Translations under genes and position numbers: made by a program | Notes under the pieces: model-generated | Databases searched by the model: none | What the model was told of the DNA's origin: nothing | The model's input: the letters and a program-made list of their open reading frames with translations, nothing else | Assembly (NCBI GenBank): GCA_019054805.1 | Contig: JAHQIY010000017.1 | Location: 186,001 to 250,000 of the forward strand | Direction: 5' to 3' | DNA length: 64,000 nucleotides | DNA from: Brachionus manjavacas | Taxonomy: Eukaryota > Rotifera > Eurotatoria > Ploima > Brachionidae | In this document: piece by piece, positions 21,428 to 34,959 of the stretch | How the letters are laid out: the number at the start of each line of letters is the position of its first letter | Numbering within the stretch: the first letter of the stretch is position 1

Positions 21428-23558
21428 CAAGTTTTTAGAGATTTTTGTTCAAAGGAAGCTGATTTTTATTTTCAACCCACATAATTAAAGATTATTCGTG
21501 GCATGATCTATTAAATCTAGGATATTAGGTAATGTTTATTTTAATTGCAAAGTTTGATTTAATCATCGATTGATTAAAACAAATTTGAATGAATTAAGCC
21601 CAATACTGAATGCTGACTATAAGATTTAAATCAATCATCAAAAACAAATAAACTTAGATAATTTTATTTTATTTTTTGTTATTGTACAAAAGTTGCTGCT
21701 CAATTTCACCGTAGTCTACATTTTTATTATTTATAATATAATTTCATATAAAAGTATAAAATAATAAATAAAATAGAAATTTATTTTTCAATTTTTTTCT
21801 TCTTTTTTCTTTGGCTTTTTGACAACTAAATTGATTTATATGAGCTAAGAGTAATCGATTAATTTAGTCCAAGTTGGTTATGCTTCGATTGACTATAAAT
21901 ACTCCATTTAAATTTCTAAAATAACTAGAGGATATTTTTTGATAATTTTTAAACAAAAATAAAAGAAAACTATTAGATTAATCAGAATTATAAATATTTA
22001 TTAGTATTTTTCATTGCCATGATTTCGATCAGAAATATTCTATCTGAAAAAATTATTGTAATCAAGTTTAAATTGTTTTTTTTCTCCTTTTTTTTTATTA
22101 TAAACACTAACTATTTATTTATATTTTTTTGTGTGTCCATAAAACAGATATTTTAGTAATAATTAATATAAAATGACTGTAGCATAAATATTTGTTATTT
22201 ACTATTTATTTGATAGAAAATTTAAGTCATATTGACAATTAGATCTTAAAATAGGGCTCACTCATTTAGATATATTGGGAAGTTGATAACAATTTTTTGA
22301 ATAACTGAAACTAAAATTTAAACAATTCAGAAACAAGCATTTTTCTTGTTTATTAATCAGCGCACAAAACAATGTGTTGAATAATTTAAAAAAAGAAATC
22401 AAATATTTTTTTCAGTAGACTTTAACTGATTAATATAAAAAAAATATTTGTCAAACTCTTTATTATTAATCACCATTTTTGTCACTTCTAAAAGAAATTT
22501 TTTTGGTTTTAATTTCGGTCTATAGAAAGGTATTGTTTTATTCTTAATAGAAACTTTGAGATTTTCCTCTAATTTTTAATGACCATAAATGAAAAAAATT
22601 GATTCTAATGATCATTAAACAATTATCTTACTAAGGTTTTAAACAAAATTTTTAAATTAAATTCAAAAAAAATTAATGCTCAAAAATTATGATATTTCTT
22701 CTTCTATTCTGTGACAACTTTTTAGCTACAAATTTGCTAATGGTTCAGCAAAGTTTGTTGTTTAAAAAAATATGTTTTTAAATATTATTTAGTTAAAAAA
22801 AAATTATCCCGTAAATTAAATAATTTTTTTTATTATTTTATTTTTATATTGAAAATGAATAAAATTTTTATATTTATATTTTTTTTAAATTTTTTTAAAA
22901 AAAATAATAAATGTAATTTAAAAAGACGATCGTCACATTTCGACCAAAAGTAGCCTTCTTCGGGATCTAATATCTTAGAATAATTAATTTTTTAATATCA
23001 TGAAAATTTTTTAGAAAATATTTTTAGAATAATATTTATTTTTATTTTGAAAATAACTAACTAGATGAACTCCGTGGCACTTACGTCTAAATCTAGCCTT
23101 CTTTTCTGCTAAAATCTAGATTAAATAAGTTAACTACAAAAAAGCATCACACAGTTTAAAAGTGTTTTAAATTTGCTTATTGAGTTGAACTATAAAAGAG
23201 TGATTAAAGATTTTAAACTTATCTGTGAGGTCGATTTCATGGTTTATTATGAAATTGTTTATTTCTCTTGCAATCAATCCATGGTTCGATCTTGATTTCA
23301 GAAATTTAGCGAAAACTTTTTTTTATCTATCATTTATTTATCATCAATTTTTCGATTTCTAAAACTGTGTGTATATATTTAGTGCTCATTTTAATTTGAA
23401 AAATTTTACAACTCTCAGAATTTTGGTTTGAAAACATTGAAATTTTATTTTTAAATACCAAACTTTAAATTAAGGAAACATTGGTCAATAAAGATGCTAT
23501 TGGAGATTTGTATTTGTATTTTGTTCACTATGATGCTTTTGTGACAACATGTTTGAAG
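21428..23558. other. Intergenic region with one dispersed repeat fragment
   Basis: Only the fragment at 22,918-22,968 (TTTCGACCAAAAGT core) is recognisable. It is the inverted partner of 3336-3380. Confidence 0.5.
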
Positions 23559-23696
23559 CAGAGTTGTTTTAAAGACGCAAATTAAAATCCAAATCCGGAC
23601 TTAAAAGAAAATCAAAGTCTTTAACTTGTACTTTTGAAAAAAAAAATAGTCAGAACTTGGACTTTACTTGAGACATGTGACTTTTAAACAACTCCA
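23559..23696. mobile_element. hAT-type MITE, short copy
   Basis: The 138-bp element begins CAGAGTTGTTTTAAAG and ends with the near-inverse CTTTTAAACAACTCCA. It is flanked by GTTTGAAG (23,551-23,558) and GCTTGAAG (23,697-23,704), an 8-bp duplication with one mismatch. CAG termini and 8-bp duplications are typical of hAT elements. There is no coding capacity. The interior shares AAGTC-rich sequence with the copy at 26,461. Confidence 0.7.
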
Positions 23697-23704
23697 GCTT
23701 GAAG

Positions 23705-25425
23705 TGCTCAGAAAATGTTAGCGATAAAAGGTGTGATTATCTTAGAAATAAATGTCCTTTGGGTATTTGTTTTGGTAATTTTGCCCAGCAGTGACAAAGA
23801 CTCAGGTTTTACAAAAGGTTATTTACAGTTTCTTGGAGAATTCTTTTCACTTTGTTTTCTGATTTTCTCGTTTGCCAAATACAAGCTAATTTTTTTGTTT
23901 TTCAAAAATTAAATTTATTAATTTAATTTAATTTGATCTTTCTCAATTCAATTTGGTTAAAGCAAATAATTTCCAAGAATTTTATTAAAGTTTTTTCTAA
24001 ACTTGGTATTATTTTTTTAGATTTTAGATATTTTATGAATGAATATTAATCCTACCTGCCATTCATAATGATGATTACGTTATAGTTTGTGTTATTTAAA
24101 TTTTTTTGATTTTTTTTCCATTTCATTTGGTTTTGTTCACTAGGTTCAGCGCAAAAAATGGCTACTGCAAATTAAGTAAGAATCAAAAAAAAATTTCCTA
24201 TGATTTTTTGCCTTCAAGTCTTCTTAATGTAATTGTCTTTATTGACAATATGCTGTTATTTAATGTATCATCTTGGCTTAAGGTTGTATGTTTAAAATTT
24301 AAATCTTCGAGGGATGAATTTGGTTTGCAAATGAGTATTTTTATTTAAAAACAACTTATTTATTGAAATGAATGAATATAAACGTGCTTTTACAAAATAG
24401 ATCGTAAAAATTTTAATTTAAAAAGAAAAGCAATTTAGTATTTTTTTTATTTATTGAATTAACTCAAATCACTCAAAATTGAATTAAGTTCTTCTTTTTA
24501 GCCCTACTTACTAAATACGGAAAATCATTTTAAAATTTTTAAATGAACAAAATTTTATATTTTATGAAGTTTGGAATCTAATTTTGGGGGACCGAAAGCA
24601 GAAAGAGAACCAATTTTTATTTAAATTTTAATAGCTGAAACACTTTGCATTCTTAGTTTCGTGCCTAGAAAAATACTCTGCATATTGTTTCCAAATATGA
24701 AGTTCTAAGTTCATTCAATGTAAAACTTTTTAATTGAATTCATTTTCAAAGTCAAATCTTGTTTTATGGTATTTTCCAAGTACAAATCAAATACAAATCT
24801 AAACTTAGAGATGGTAATAAACTTGAGAATCAAAAAAAAGTTAAATTTCAAGGCATTAAGTTATTTATTAAATTTTGAGTCCAACTTTTTTAACTATATT
24901 TTAATTTAGAGAAAAGATCGAATATTGCTTTACTTTAATTTTTTTGCTCCAAACTTCAATGATGCAGCTTAAATTTTATTTGTGTTGCTTTAGTGGTAGC
25001 CTGCTTAACAGTAAACAAAAAAAGATAAACAAATTTCTCAAATATTTTATTCACTTGCATCCTAGACAAATTAAAAAAAAAGAAACAATAACCATCAATT
25101 AATTATTTTTTTACTGAAAAAATAATAATTTAACATAGTGTTCTTAGATAAAGGTATAATCTTTCATTGAAAAGCACTGAGATATGTGCAATTTGTAAAG
25201 GCATTTAAATTGACTAAAGTTGGTAATGTAGTCAATAAGACAACTAAAACAAATGGATCTTTTTTCTGAGCTTCCATTTTTTCCATTTTTTTTTACAATC
25301 AAATTTTTTTTATTTGTGAATAAGCTAATGTTGAAAAAACTAAGTGTAAAAGTGTTTTGCTCTGTCGAATCGCTAAAAGACTTGGTTAAGGATAATTCAG
25401 AAGCAAAATAAAGATTTTGGGACAT
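23705..25425. other. Intergenic region, no supported gene
   Basis: A short fragment at 24,990-25,012 looks like a tRNA D-arm (TAGTGGTAGCCTGC) but no cloverleaf can be built. Nothing else is recognised. Confidence 0.4.
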
Positions 25426-25560
25426 CAATTCTGAATCAATTAATAACTTCAAAATTAACTTGGACAAATGGCTGAGGAAACAGTCTAATTTACTGCCATA
25501 GCTTCAAAGAAGCTTAACCCGTTAGGGTCGCAGTATTTACTACTATTACTACTAATATCT
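25426..25560 (+). mobile_element. LINE ORF2 C-terminus and 3' tail fragment
   Basis: The plus-strand frame ends SINNFKINLDKWLRKQSNLLP and a stop near 25,499, the typical end of CR1/Jockey-like LINE ORF2. It is followed by CCCGTTAGGGTCGCAG and an ACTACTATTACTACT tail. The same 3' UTR motif occurs in inverted orientation at 8463-8500. Confidence 0.6.
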
Positions 25561-25741
25561 TTAAATTTTAATCTGAGATTAAATAGCAAAGTATTCATGA
25601 GAAGTGGTAAAAAAACTTTATTTTCAAAAAGTCAAGTGTTGTTAAAACATAAAAATATTGTAAGAAAAATTTAAGGTTATGATGACCATATTTTTTATCC
25701 TGAATATTATAAGTCAAACCAAAAAATAAAATGATAAATAG

Positions 25742-25761
25742 GTCTCTATGGCGCAATCGGC

Positions 25762-25798
<37 letters not shown>

Positions 25799-25815
25799 GA
25801 ATCCACCTAGGGACG
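25742..25815 (+). tRNA. tRNA-Asn (GTT)
   Basis: The cloverleaf has acceptor stem GTCTCTA/TAGGGAC (one G-T pair) and discriminator G. The D-arm is GGCGCAATCGGCTAGCGC, the anticodon loop is CTGTTAAC (GTT), and the T-arm contains GGTTCGAATCC. There is no intron. Confidence 0.96.
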
Positions 25816-26389
25816 AATTTTTTTTTCGAAAATTTAAAATTTTTAAAATTTCTTATAAGTATACAGTTTTTCGATATTATTATTGCCTTGATTATTCTCG
25901 AGCTATTGAAAAATCATAGGTTTTATTTAAATTTTACAGCCAAAAATCATTAAAATATCCAAAATTTGGAATTCTAAATTTCTTTTTCTTATGCAAAAGA
26001 GACTGAAAGTTAAATAAATAATTACATTTACAATAATTTTATATAAAATTACAAAATTTCAATAAATTTATTGATAACATTGCTATTCTAAAAATTTAAC
26101 CACAAAGTATCTAAGTTTAATTCAAATTTAGAAATAAAATCTTTATAAATTAAGTTTTTATAATTTGAAAGTTGAAATGTTAATAAGGCTATCCAAATGA
26201 AACTACTTATTTAGTAGTCAATGTTTATATTTTTAAAAAATTAATTTTTTTTCTGACTTTAGCGCAAGTCTACTGCTGAATATAAATATCATATTAGTTT
26301 TTAAAACAAAATTAAATTTCAAAGTTAAATTCTCAGATAGTTAAATTTTTTTTTCTAAAAGAAAAAAAACAAAATTTTGAATTTTAGGA

Positions 26390-27080
26390 TATTTTCCTAA
26401 AGATATTGACGAACTTAACCCAAAAATATTAGAAACCTGAATATGTATTTAAGTTCAAAGCAGAATTGTTTTTAAGTCATAAGTCTTAAGTCAAGTCAAG
26501 TCAAGTCAATGACTTAAATATTTTTTTTTCAAAGTCAAATCAGAAAATTTTTTTATCTATTGAAATTAATTTCTAAATAAACCATAATCTTAAAATTATA
26601 TCGGTCAGAGTTTTCTGCATTTATTCATAAGGTTCAGCCTTCTGACAAAAAATATATTACGTTGAATAACGCACATTTATAAATAGGTGATACGTATCTT
26701 AAAGAAATAGAATTTAATTTTTTTAACAATTAATGATTAAGTCAAGTCATAACTTTGACTTAAACTTAAAACTGTGACTTATAAACAAGTCTGGTTCAAA
26801 GTTATGATCAATAATATACCTAAAATGGTCATTTCTTGGTCAATTTTTAAGATTTTTTTCCCTTTTTTCTTTTAAAATAGTTAAAAAACTGGGGGTCTCA
26901 AACATCAGCAATCCCTGAATTTTTATTTTTGAGGGTTATAAAATAAATTTCTAATTCAATGATCCTAAAAAATGACCAAGAAAGACCATTTTAAGTGTGA
27001 TATCGATAATAACTTTGAAATTAAAAATTTATATTCAGATTTTTGATATTTTTGGGTTAAGTTTGGGAAAAAATTTTGTT
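26390..27080. mobile_element. Foldback element interrupted by a hAT MITE
   Basis: The left arm consists of about 26,408-26,460 joined to 26,802-26,862. The right arm is about 26,967-27,068. They are inverted copies: GAACTTAACCCAAAAATAT pairs with ATATTTTTGGGTTAAGTTT, and CCTAAAATGGTCATTTCTTGG pairs with its complement near 26,972. The left arm is split exactly at the position where the MITE at 26,461 is inserted. The arms can be extended outward with more mismatches to about 26,330 and 27,130. Confidence 0.75.
26461..26793. mobile_element. hAT-type MITE, 333 bp, with perfect 8-bp target duplication
   Basis: It begins CAGAATTGTTTTTAAG and ends CTTATAAACAAGTCTG. Both flanks are GTTCAAAG (26,453-26,460 and 26,794-26,801). 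Removing the element and one flank restores the palindrome of the host foldback element. The interior contains short AAGTC tandem repeats (26,488-26,510). It has no coding capacity and is a larger relative of 23,559-23,696. Confidence 0.85.
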
Positions 27081-29940
27081 ATTTTTCATATTGCCTCATA
27101 TCCTTAAAAAATTAGTTTTTTTTTCTAGTCCCATTGTGAGAAAGAAAATCTTTTTTTTTTTCTTTTAAACTTGAACAATCTTTTCATCACTTTTGAAACT
27201 GCTGAACCCATTTATGATTAAATGATAAAAAGTGTTTCTTTCATTTTAAATTATGCTAGAATTGCGAAATTCAAATTGACAAAGAATTATTTAATTTTTT
27301 TATTTTAATAAAACTAACTTTTGATTTTTCTTCTATAAAATCTTTCTTTGATATCATGTTCTAGTGAATGAGTTTGATTAGAGAAAAATAATGGAAAAAT
27401 AAAAGGATTTGGCCTGATGGAGTAAATCATAATCTTCTTGGCGAAGATTCTAGATGTGTAGAATTTTCGAGCCATTTTTATTATTTAACAGGAGAATAAT
27501 TTATTTAAATAGTATGATGAGGATGTAAAATTTTTAAAAACGAATTAATTAAAATAAATTCTATCGATTTCTGTTAAATTTAAATTAAATATGAAGGAAA
27601 AGAAATAATTTATTGCTCAATTAATACAAATGCATATTCGATATGTACAACAAACACCATGCAATTTTTACACTTCAATCTCTCATTTAATAATTATCAA
27701 AAGCAACTGTGTATGCATTTCGTTTCTCGTACTAATAAGCTTACACTTTTGTACGCGTTTCTATCAATCATTTATTAAAAAAATATTTTCTAATAGCTTT
27801 TAATCTCAAAGTCTATACAAAACAATTGCGCTCCATTGTTTAAGATTAGTTTTGGTGCAAAATTCAAAAGCGGTTTCAAAAATCTAAATTAAAAAAAAAG
27901 GTAATTAATCTACATTTTTAAGATTGGACTAAATTCGCTTTGGATTAAGTGAATTCGATTTTTTTTGTACTCTTAAATGTGTTTCTGGATTAATGGGATT
28001 GATTGGCCTTATAATTAAATATTTTTGATTATAGTTTATTATTGAGCTTGAAGTTTATTTTCAAATTTATTGGAGGGTCCAGGCGAGCAAGTGTTCGATT
28101 GTGAAGTCTTTTTTGTTCACAATAAAAGCCGAGTGTAAAACAGAGACATATTCAAATTTTGGAATTGTATAAATATGGCAAGTGTTTTCAATAAAGATCA
28201 CAAGTTATATTTTGAGATATCTGTAGCGGGGCCAGAATTGAGGTCGATTGGAAAGAGCTCTCAATTAAAGTCTGGCATCTAGATAAGCCAATTTGGCATC
28301 CTTGTACATGTTATCCAAGCAAACATATGCTCTCTTTCTTAAATAGATTTAAAATGAATATTTGGGTCTTGAACATAAATAAATATGACATTAATTAAAA
28401 GCTCAGAATCGGCTTACTGAAACAAGCTCGACTCTGCTCCACAAATTCAAATTAGCCCCTCTTAAATGAGAATAAACAGAAAATTTTATTTGTCATTTAA
28501 ATGTCATTAAGAAATGAATATTAATTTTACGCTATTCATGTCATAATAGATTCTAAGACTTGAATGCTCAGCTTAGTTTTAGTTTCAGCGTTCTACTTTT
28601 GTTGTGTCTCAAGCGATAGTCAGAGTATTTTTTTTTCTTCTAGATTTGTTCCATTAATTCAAGTGACACCATGATCGCTTATCGTGGCATATGCTCACGT
28701 TGCCACAGACATGACCGACTAAATTTAATTTACATTTTTTTTTCTCAAAATTTTTTGAATGACCCAGGCGGCTTTTTATCAAATTTTTCGTTTTCCAATT
28801 ATTTGCTGATTATTCAAAAATGATCAAGCTAATTTAATTAGGATTGAATTTTATCTCAAATATTTTGTTGTTGATAAAAGATTAAATATAACACCAACAT
28901 CGGTTTTTGTTTTTGTTGTTTTTTTTTCCAAGAAAACTATTGATTTTACGTCTAGTTGGAAAATTTTTGCAGCAACATTTTCCCCAAGGCATTTCACAAT
29001 TCAATTCAATATTTGCTACATGTGTGTACAATCACAATCAATGCTTGACAAATTAATTTAGATTCAAGCCGAGTTCTTGACGGAACATGTCAAAAATCAT
29101 TGATTGAATTGAATCCCATCGTGACGCTGACAAAAGTCAAACGGCTCACTAGCGTCCAGGATTACATGCATTAATTAAGTCGAGCATCACGTGTTCAGTA
29201 ATGCTTAGTAATGCTTAGAAAAGGCTAGGTACCAAGTAGAAAAAAAATAGAAAGAGAAAAAATATATGGATTGGATTGTCTTTGAAAAAACAGGGGTTAG
29301 TTAACACTGGCTTAAGTCACATGACTAGTTTTACAGCGGTTAGTTACAGAAATTCAATACACACTCTGCAAAAATATTGATTTTGCTTTGTGCTAAGTAT
29401 CTTTAAGCGACTTTATTTTCATTTTGTTCACTCAAGACCTTTTTAGCCATATGTTCTAGTAGCTTGATGAGAGAGCACAATTTTTAATTTAACTTTTTGT
29501 TGTTGTTGTTGTTGTTCAAGTTGTGAATGCTTGTTAAGAAAATCACCTATTCTTTAAAATTGGAATACAATAAACATTTATTTTGACTTTTTGCTTAATT
29601 TATTTTTCATTTTCAACAAGTACCCATAATTTAGAAAATGAAGCATGTTGTGGTGAAACAGATTGAATTAGTTTTTTTTTTCTAAAAGTGCTCTAATATC
29701 TGACGTAAAAACTAAACAGCAATTAATTAGAGCGAGCGAGTGATAAAATGCTCAATATTAACTCAAAAATTTTTGTTTAATTTTTTTGAGAAACTTAACT
29801 TGTCGAAATTAACCCTGAATGATTTATGGTCTCAAAATGACCGTATATATACAGTTGAAAATTTAAGATTGCTTATTTATATTAGCTTTTGAATTGGGTC
29901 AAAGTCTTAGGAACTATTGAAAAATAAGAGCTGAGTCCTT
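27081..29940. other. Intergenic region, possibly regulatory
   Basis: No coding frame is seen. Compared with the rest of the spacer DNA, 27,600-29,300 contains patches of higher GC and complexity (28,220-28,300, 28,660-28,720, 29,090-29,230). A tandem TAATGCTTAG pair lies at about 29,200-29,219 and a (TTG)n run at 29,498-29,516. Confidence 0.4.
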
Positions 29941-30185
29941 TTTTTATTATTTACTTATTTGTTTTATCTGTGCCGAGCTAAAGCTCCTTCAGATGAAAAA
30001 AAAAATAAAAATGTAAAGAAAAAATATAAGAAAAATTAAAATAAGTTAAAATATAATAAGAATAAAATTAAAAATTGATAAATTGTAAGAGGTGACATGT
30101 GCAAAGAATTTAAGTATTGAACAGTTCAGGAAAGAAAGAAGAAATAGTAAGATAGCAATTACTAAATAGAGTCGGCTTTTCAACA
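29941..30185 (-). mobile_element. LINE family A, 5'-truncated 3' end
   Basis: This matches 52,990-53,280 in order. It has the terminal TTATTTGTTTT and GCCGAGCTAAAGCTCCTTCAG block, an A-rich tract, then AAGAAGAAATAGTAAGATAGCAATTAC. In LINE orientation it is the last 250 bp of the element on the minus strand. Confidence 0.75.
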
Positions 30186-33100
30186 TACCTTGATTTTTTG
30201 TATCAAAATTTATTTTATGTTCATCAATCGAATGCTGAATATTACATTTTCTTAGCTATTAACGTAGTTGGCTTTTTGTTTCAAACAAGCCACAAGTGGG
30301 ATAGCTTGTTTTGTTGCAAACAAGTTGGTGCAACTAAATCCCTAAAAGGATGGGCATCCATTTGTTGAATCGCTGTGCTTATACTTGTTTAGCAAAAGCT
30401 TAATTTCTTTGAGCCTGGTAAGAATTGGTCTCAAGATTTGATCAAATAACTGATATCATTAGCATCAAAAGTATGAGGCATATTTTCAAAGGCTGTTTGT
30501 TTCTAAAAATAAATTTTTTTTGGGTTATTTTTGCGCAATGTTCAAAAACTATAAGAATTCGAAATTATTGCTAAAAAGCCAACATTTATTAGTTTGTTGC
30601 TTTGTTTAAAAAAATTCAAATCAAACATGATCTTGAGAAGTTCAAAAAACTTCAATTATGGCTAATTTCAAACCTGTTTACAAAACATCTTTTTTGACAA
30701 TGAATAAAATTGAATTAAAATTGTTCTCTTTTTCTATATTTATCTAGCCAGCTGTGCTAGTTGCTCCAGAATCATCATTGTCACAAATGTAGTCGATCAA
30801 AAATCAAAAGTAATGCACAAGTTTAAAAATCAATCACTCAATTGGGAAGTTTTTGCTGAACTAGTAGAGTACACTTGGTTTTAAGAAACGCAATTCAAGT
30901 ACATCTGCATTTTGGGGCTGATTCACGATTTGTTAATTAGACCAAGCATATGTTGCAAATGAAAAAAATAAGAAAATAAACTAAATTTGAAGCCGATTTC
31001 ACACGTGATTTATCATAATCACGAAATCGTAGTAAATATTGCCCATCAACGGCAGCACAAAAAAAATGTAAATATAAAGAAGGTTTTTGTTGTTGTTGTT
31101 GTTAGAAGCAGCTAATCGTTCATTTTGAGTAATCATCAACAAACGTAATCTATCTGATTATACGTATTAGATAGTTTAAATTAACTATAAATGATCTTCA
31201 GTGTAAGAAAAAGGCTAAGGCAAGCAATAAAAGAGAGAGAGAGAGAAAAAAACCAAAAAATTTGCCTCATCAAAAATAGGTTATGTAATTTAGCTGATAA
31301 AATCAAAACTCAGGTCTATAAAACCATTTAAGTAATTGCTTTTGTTGTAGTAGATGCGGCGACGACCTGAAATCGGTTGGCAGACCGAGGTCAATTCGAT
31401 GTGTTGCCTGGGTGATTGCGATTGTGGACTTGAATGTTAGTAGCCAGTTTTCGATTTTTAATTATCGACTTTTTAATAATTAAATTTCAACTAATAAAAA
31501 AAAAGCAATAAAAAAGTAAAAGAGTCAATTTTTTTTCATTTTTTTTTTTGAAATTTTTAATATAGCTCTAGGTAAATATTTGGCTTAAATTAAGAGGAGA
31601 AACAAGATTACTCGCTGATTTTATGGTTGCAGTCAACAAAATTATTTATATCGGAATCATTAAGAATTTTAGGCTCAGACTAAAACAAACTTAGCCGATT
31701 TCGTACCTTTTCTTTTTTTTTTTTTATTAAAATTTCACAAAACAAACATAAATATGTTCTTTTTTTTATTATTATTCCAAAGTAGTTAATTGTAGAATAT
31801 TTAAGATGTTGACTCGTTTTCTTTCAGCTATTCAAACAACAAACTAACTAGCTCAATTTGCGGCTAGGATATGTGTCTGAGCGTTTGTTCAATTGGAACA
31901 CATGTTTACCTCAGAGCCCGGACTAGAACAAACTGGATTTGTTTTTTATTCTCTCAATAAGCTACCTGTTGATCAGAATTTTTACTTTTGTTCAATCGAG
32001 GCTCTGGCATCGCTAGTTAAAATAGCTTTTAGTAAATTTATCTTGTAGAGATCGATTAAGCAGGATTAGTGGTAGGTATTGTGCGCGCCATCACCCGCTT
32101 CTGTGTTTAGCAATTTAGTTCATTAGCAAAAAAAAGATTACTCTTTGAATTAATTATAAACAAACTTGATTGTGGCAAGAAACTTCTAAAAATCAGATTG
32201 GTAGCCGCGAGCGTGTTTAAAGCTCGATAAACAATGATAGCAAATGCGTGATAAGCTTTATTTGATTACATTTTATTAGAAAATAAATTTTTAATTCAAT
32301 ACTTTTTACTTTATTTTATTTTTGCTAGTGTTGTGCTGTCAAAAACGGATTTCAACAATCTGGAGGGTAAAAACACACTAAGCTTTCCTTCTTTTATCAA
32401 TAATCCCATTTTAAAAGAAAGACCATCCGACAGCTTTTCAATTTTTTTTTAATGTGAATAAAATTTTAAATTCGCTTTAGTTTGGAGCGTTGAAGGGTTT
32501 GGAAAAAAAATGAAGAGGCTCCATGGCGAATTTCTGTGATCATCCGATGTAAAATACAAGTAACTGTAAAAATAGATGATGGCGACATGAAAATTGTCTC
32601 TTTTATTTGTAATTCAGATAAATTGCAATAAATGCCATGGCTTTTTTTTACTAGATGTGAACTAGAGTGAATTTTAGACAGAATTAATCTATTTTAGATA
32701 TGTGATTGGAAAATTTTGCTCACAAAAATTTTATCTTTATTTTTTGCTAAATATTTGGGGCAAAGATCGATATGAAAAGATTCGAATGATATCGAAGTTA
32801 ATCCAAACTAATTTAATAGAGAAAAGACGGAAAAACTTAATATTTGCCGCGAGAGAATAAGACTAGACTCTTATATAATTAGGCTCTTGATTAACTAGGC
32901 ATTCATTATTAGGAAAATAATTCTCTCTCTTTCTCTTTCTCTCTCTCTCTCTCTTGAATCGAGTAAATATTTATATTAAGGGTCCTGTTTGCCTCTGATT
33001 TTACTGCTGCTTGAATAAGTTAATTAATTTAAAAGATAAATTTATAATTATAACTATTATCTGTACAGAATAAACAAATTTTGTTTATTAAATTAATTCG

Positions 33101-34959
33101 AAATGATAATAGGAATTGTTGATTGGAAACATTTCGTCTAAAATGGGTGTTTGAAAATTTTTTAATTTGAACTAGCTGCAAGGCAATTTTAATTTCTAGC
33201 AAAATTTTAAAGCTTTAATTAGCATTGCTGTTATGGGCCCGGTCGAACTAGTCCGTCATTTTAGTGTTGAAAAATTTTCAAATTAAAACAAAGAGAGAGA
33301 GAGAGAGAGAAAGCTAATTTGCGTTTTTAATCAACTTCAAATAAAGAGAAAATTTTATTTGAATTTTCAAATTTAGAAATTTCGTTGTTGCTTTTTTTTT
33401 TTGGATTCATAAAAAAGAAATTAATTTAAATTAAAAGCATTCATTCCAACCAAAATTCTTTTGGTAATAAATGTTTTTTTGATTTAATTTAGTTATCTAA
33501 TTATACTTGTAGTTAGTTTGCTAATCAAGTTGCATTCATTCATTCAAAAAAAAAATTATATCAATCAAAAATCTAACTAAATAAAAAAAAAACAATTCTA
33601 TGCAAATTTTGTTTTATTGCAGTCAGATTACAATTTGATAGACAATTTAACTGATATGTAAAAATTGCAAGCCAAAAGAAAATAGCAAGAGAGAAAAAAT
33701 CAAGCAAAATTTTCCATGCTATTATAAAAATAGCAAGGGCGTGTTAATTGTTTTCTCTTTTTGCTAGGCAAATAGCAAAGGTATTTGTTCTCAAAATGCT
33801 AGATTGCGACGTATTATGTACTTGGCTCCAGAGCTAGTTACTATTTGGCTGCATCAGCACGTTTATCGATAAGACAGTTTGTTGAGTCACGTTCACCTGA
33901 CTTAAAGTGAGCCTCGGCACCGTCCGAGCCCTGGGCGCCTCAAATTCAAATTTTAAATTATGCTAATATTAAGAAATTTTTTATTTAAATATGTGAAAAA
34001 GAAATTGAAATTTGATGTGACCATTTTGTTGTGTCCATATTGGATGAAGAAATTTTTCATTTTTTTTCTTTTTTTTTAATAGATAAAGTAATTTATATAT
34101 TTTTATAATTAAATTAAATTTGTTTAAATATTTTAAAGCATCCAAAAAGTTAACTTGTACAAATGTTAAGTTAATTCTGCACATTTAGGGAGACACAAGC
34201 GAACTTTCCAAACTTATAATTGAACAAACAAAAAAAATTAAGTAAAAAGAAAATTGTTTTTTTTTTCACTGTTGCTTTCTCTTTGCTCTTCGTTTGAATT
34301 AAGCTATTGTGAAATTTTTTATTTTTATTTTTAATTGAAAAAAAAAAAGTTCTTAACATTTTGTTTCAATTGAAATGAACTTTAAAAATGCTCCTCTTAG
34401 AATTGAAAATAAAATTAACCACAAACAAATAATATTTGTTGTTTGTCAACGAATTTTAAAATGTAAATTAAAAAGATAAATATTATTAGAAACTTAAGAT
34501 ATTGTGCGTTTCTTTGAATTTGTGTGCAGCTCTTAATTCAGAACCAATCCAAGTCCTATTTGAATTCAAACAACTAAAACAATACACAAACTGAAAATTT
34601 TATTAAGTTTGTTTGAAGTTTTCGCTCTAACTTTAAATTTGTTTTCTCTCTCTGTCTCTGTCTCTCTATGTTTCTCCTTCGCACACACACAACATTATTT
34701 TTCAATCGTGTTATAGGTCCTCCTACAAAGAGTCAGAGCTTTCGAACAGTTCAAAATTGAATTTGAACGTACGTGACACGACCTTGGCGCATTAAATGAA
34801 ACTTTTGTTTTCAAAGTCACTTAACGAGGGTCTGTGGACCCGATACTTGATTTTAGCAATTTGACTTTTTTGTTCCTAATTAGTTTTCAATTGTTTTTTG
34901 TTGAATAATAAAAAATTAAAAAAATATTTTTTTAATATTGAAAAAAAAAATTCTTTTAG
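30186..34959. other. Gene-poor 4.8 kb upstream of the zinc-finger gene
   Basis: No coding frame can be supported. It holds microsatellites: (TTG)n at 31,087-31,103, (GA)n at 31,231-31,247, (TC)n at 32,921-32,954, (GA)n at 33,291-33,312 and a (TC)n/(CA)n mix at 34,645-34,690. GC-richer islands lie at 31,350-31,440, 32,040-32,110 and 33,820-33,945. The stretch 34,640-34,840 has promoter- or 5'-UTR-like complexity. These are candidates for control sequence of the gene at 34,999. Confidence 0.4.
34941..34959 (+). promoter_or_regulatory. Probable 3' splice site in the 5' UTR of the zinc-finger gene
   Basis: A T-rich run ending TTCTTTTAG lies 40 bp before the ATG. An in-frame TGA at 34,978-34,980 shows that the exon between it and the ATG is untranslated. 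The upstream exon was not located. Confidence 0.45.

Noticed and set aside
24985-25020. tRNA-like fragment with TAGTGGTAGCCTGC
   Set aside because: Only a D-arm-like segment is present; no acceptor or T stem can be formed.
25144-25467. Minus-strand 107-codon frame
   Set aside because: It overlaps the LINE C-terminus read on the plus strand and has no recognisable domain.
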